Below are positions 5,344-5,412 of a stretch of 5,412 nucleotides of DNA, piece after piece (the stretch's first letter is position 1; every line of letters starts with the position of its first letter). The notes beneath the pieces were generated by a model that searched no databases, was not told the origin of the DNA, and saw only the letters and a program-made list of their open reading frames with translations. The position numbers and the translations under genes are program-made. Origin of the DNA: Bacteroidota bacterium (GTDB taxonomy: Bacteria > Bacteroidota > Ignavibacteria > Tepidaquicellales > Tepidaquicellaceae); the NCBI GenBank assembly GCA_023429265.1, contig JAEYVS010000015.1, positions 1 through 5,412 on the forward strand, written 5' to 3'.

Positions 5344-5412
5344 CTAATTTATTGTTTCTACTATTTTTTTTGCCGTACCCAGAGTCCCCTCGAATACATA
5401 CCTGCAGCCTCT
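5344..5412 (-). CDS. C-terminal end of an unidentified gene upstream of gmhA (cut by the window edge)
   Basis: On the minus strand one frame is open from the window edge to a TAG at 5344-5346 and encodes 22 residues ending GTLGTAKKIVETIN. The amphipathic Lys/Ile/Val/Glu ending looks like a real protein terminus. The stop lies 8 bp before the gmhA ATG, typical of an operon. A second frame also stops nearby after a less protein-like sequence (ending VRQKK). Too little is visible to name the product; another heptose or surface-glycan gene would fit the context, but that is only inference. Confidence 0.6.
   Translation of the reverse strand, partial: RGCRYVFEGTLGTAKKIVETIN

Overview
The window looks like ordinary chromosomal sequence from a Gram-negative bacterium of the Bacteroidota/Ignavibacteriota (FCB) group. 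That placement is inferred from three things: a secreted S8 protease whose propeptide and catalytic-core motifs resemble those of FCB bacteria, a heptose-phosphate isomerase that implies an LPS-type outer membrane, and AT-leaning intergenic DNA with weak or absent Shine-Dalgarno signals. I could not run a search, so the phylum is probable but not proven.

Layout: (1) 75-1013 (+) is ribose-phosphate pyrophosphokinase, prs. (2) 1095-2519 (+) is a lipoyl-dependent E2 acyltransferase of a 2-oxo acid dehydrogenase complex, with no E1 or E3 gene beside it. (3) 2520-2715 is a 196-bp gap dense in palindromes. It contains a two-tier intrinsic terminator at about 2608-2652 and a candidate promoter at 2678-2693. 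(4) 2716-4494 (+) is an exported subtilisin-like (S8) protease. (5) 4495-4750 is the convergent gap. It holds a strong bidirectional terminator (4513-4547), an apparently dispersed structured repeat that can fold as a three-way junction (4594-4657), and six tandem 7-bp units (4707-4748). (6) 4751-5335 (-) is sedoheptulose-7-phosphate isomerase, gmhA. (7) 5344-5412 (-) is the last 22 codons of an unidentified gene just upstream of gmhA and probably in the same operon.

The genes do not form one pathway. prs (PRPP for nucleotide, His and Trp synthesis), E2 (central carbon or branched-chain 2-oxo acid oxidation) and the protease probably have separate promoters: a TATAC-type hexamer lies about 26-35 nt before each start codon. 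gmhA belongs to a divergently oriented surface-sugar operon entering from the right edge.

I found no CRISPR array, tRNA, rRNA, transposase or defence/mobile gene. The parts most worth a second look are non-coding: the three-way-junction repeat beside the heptad repeat, and the terminator region with competing stems between E2 and the protease.
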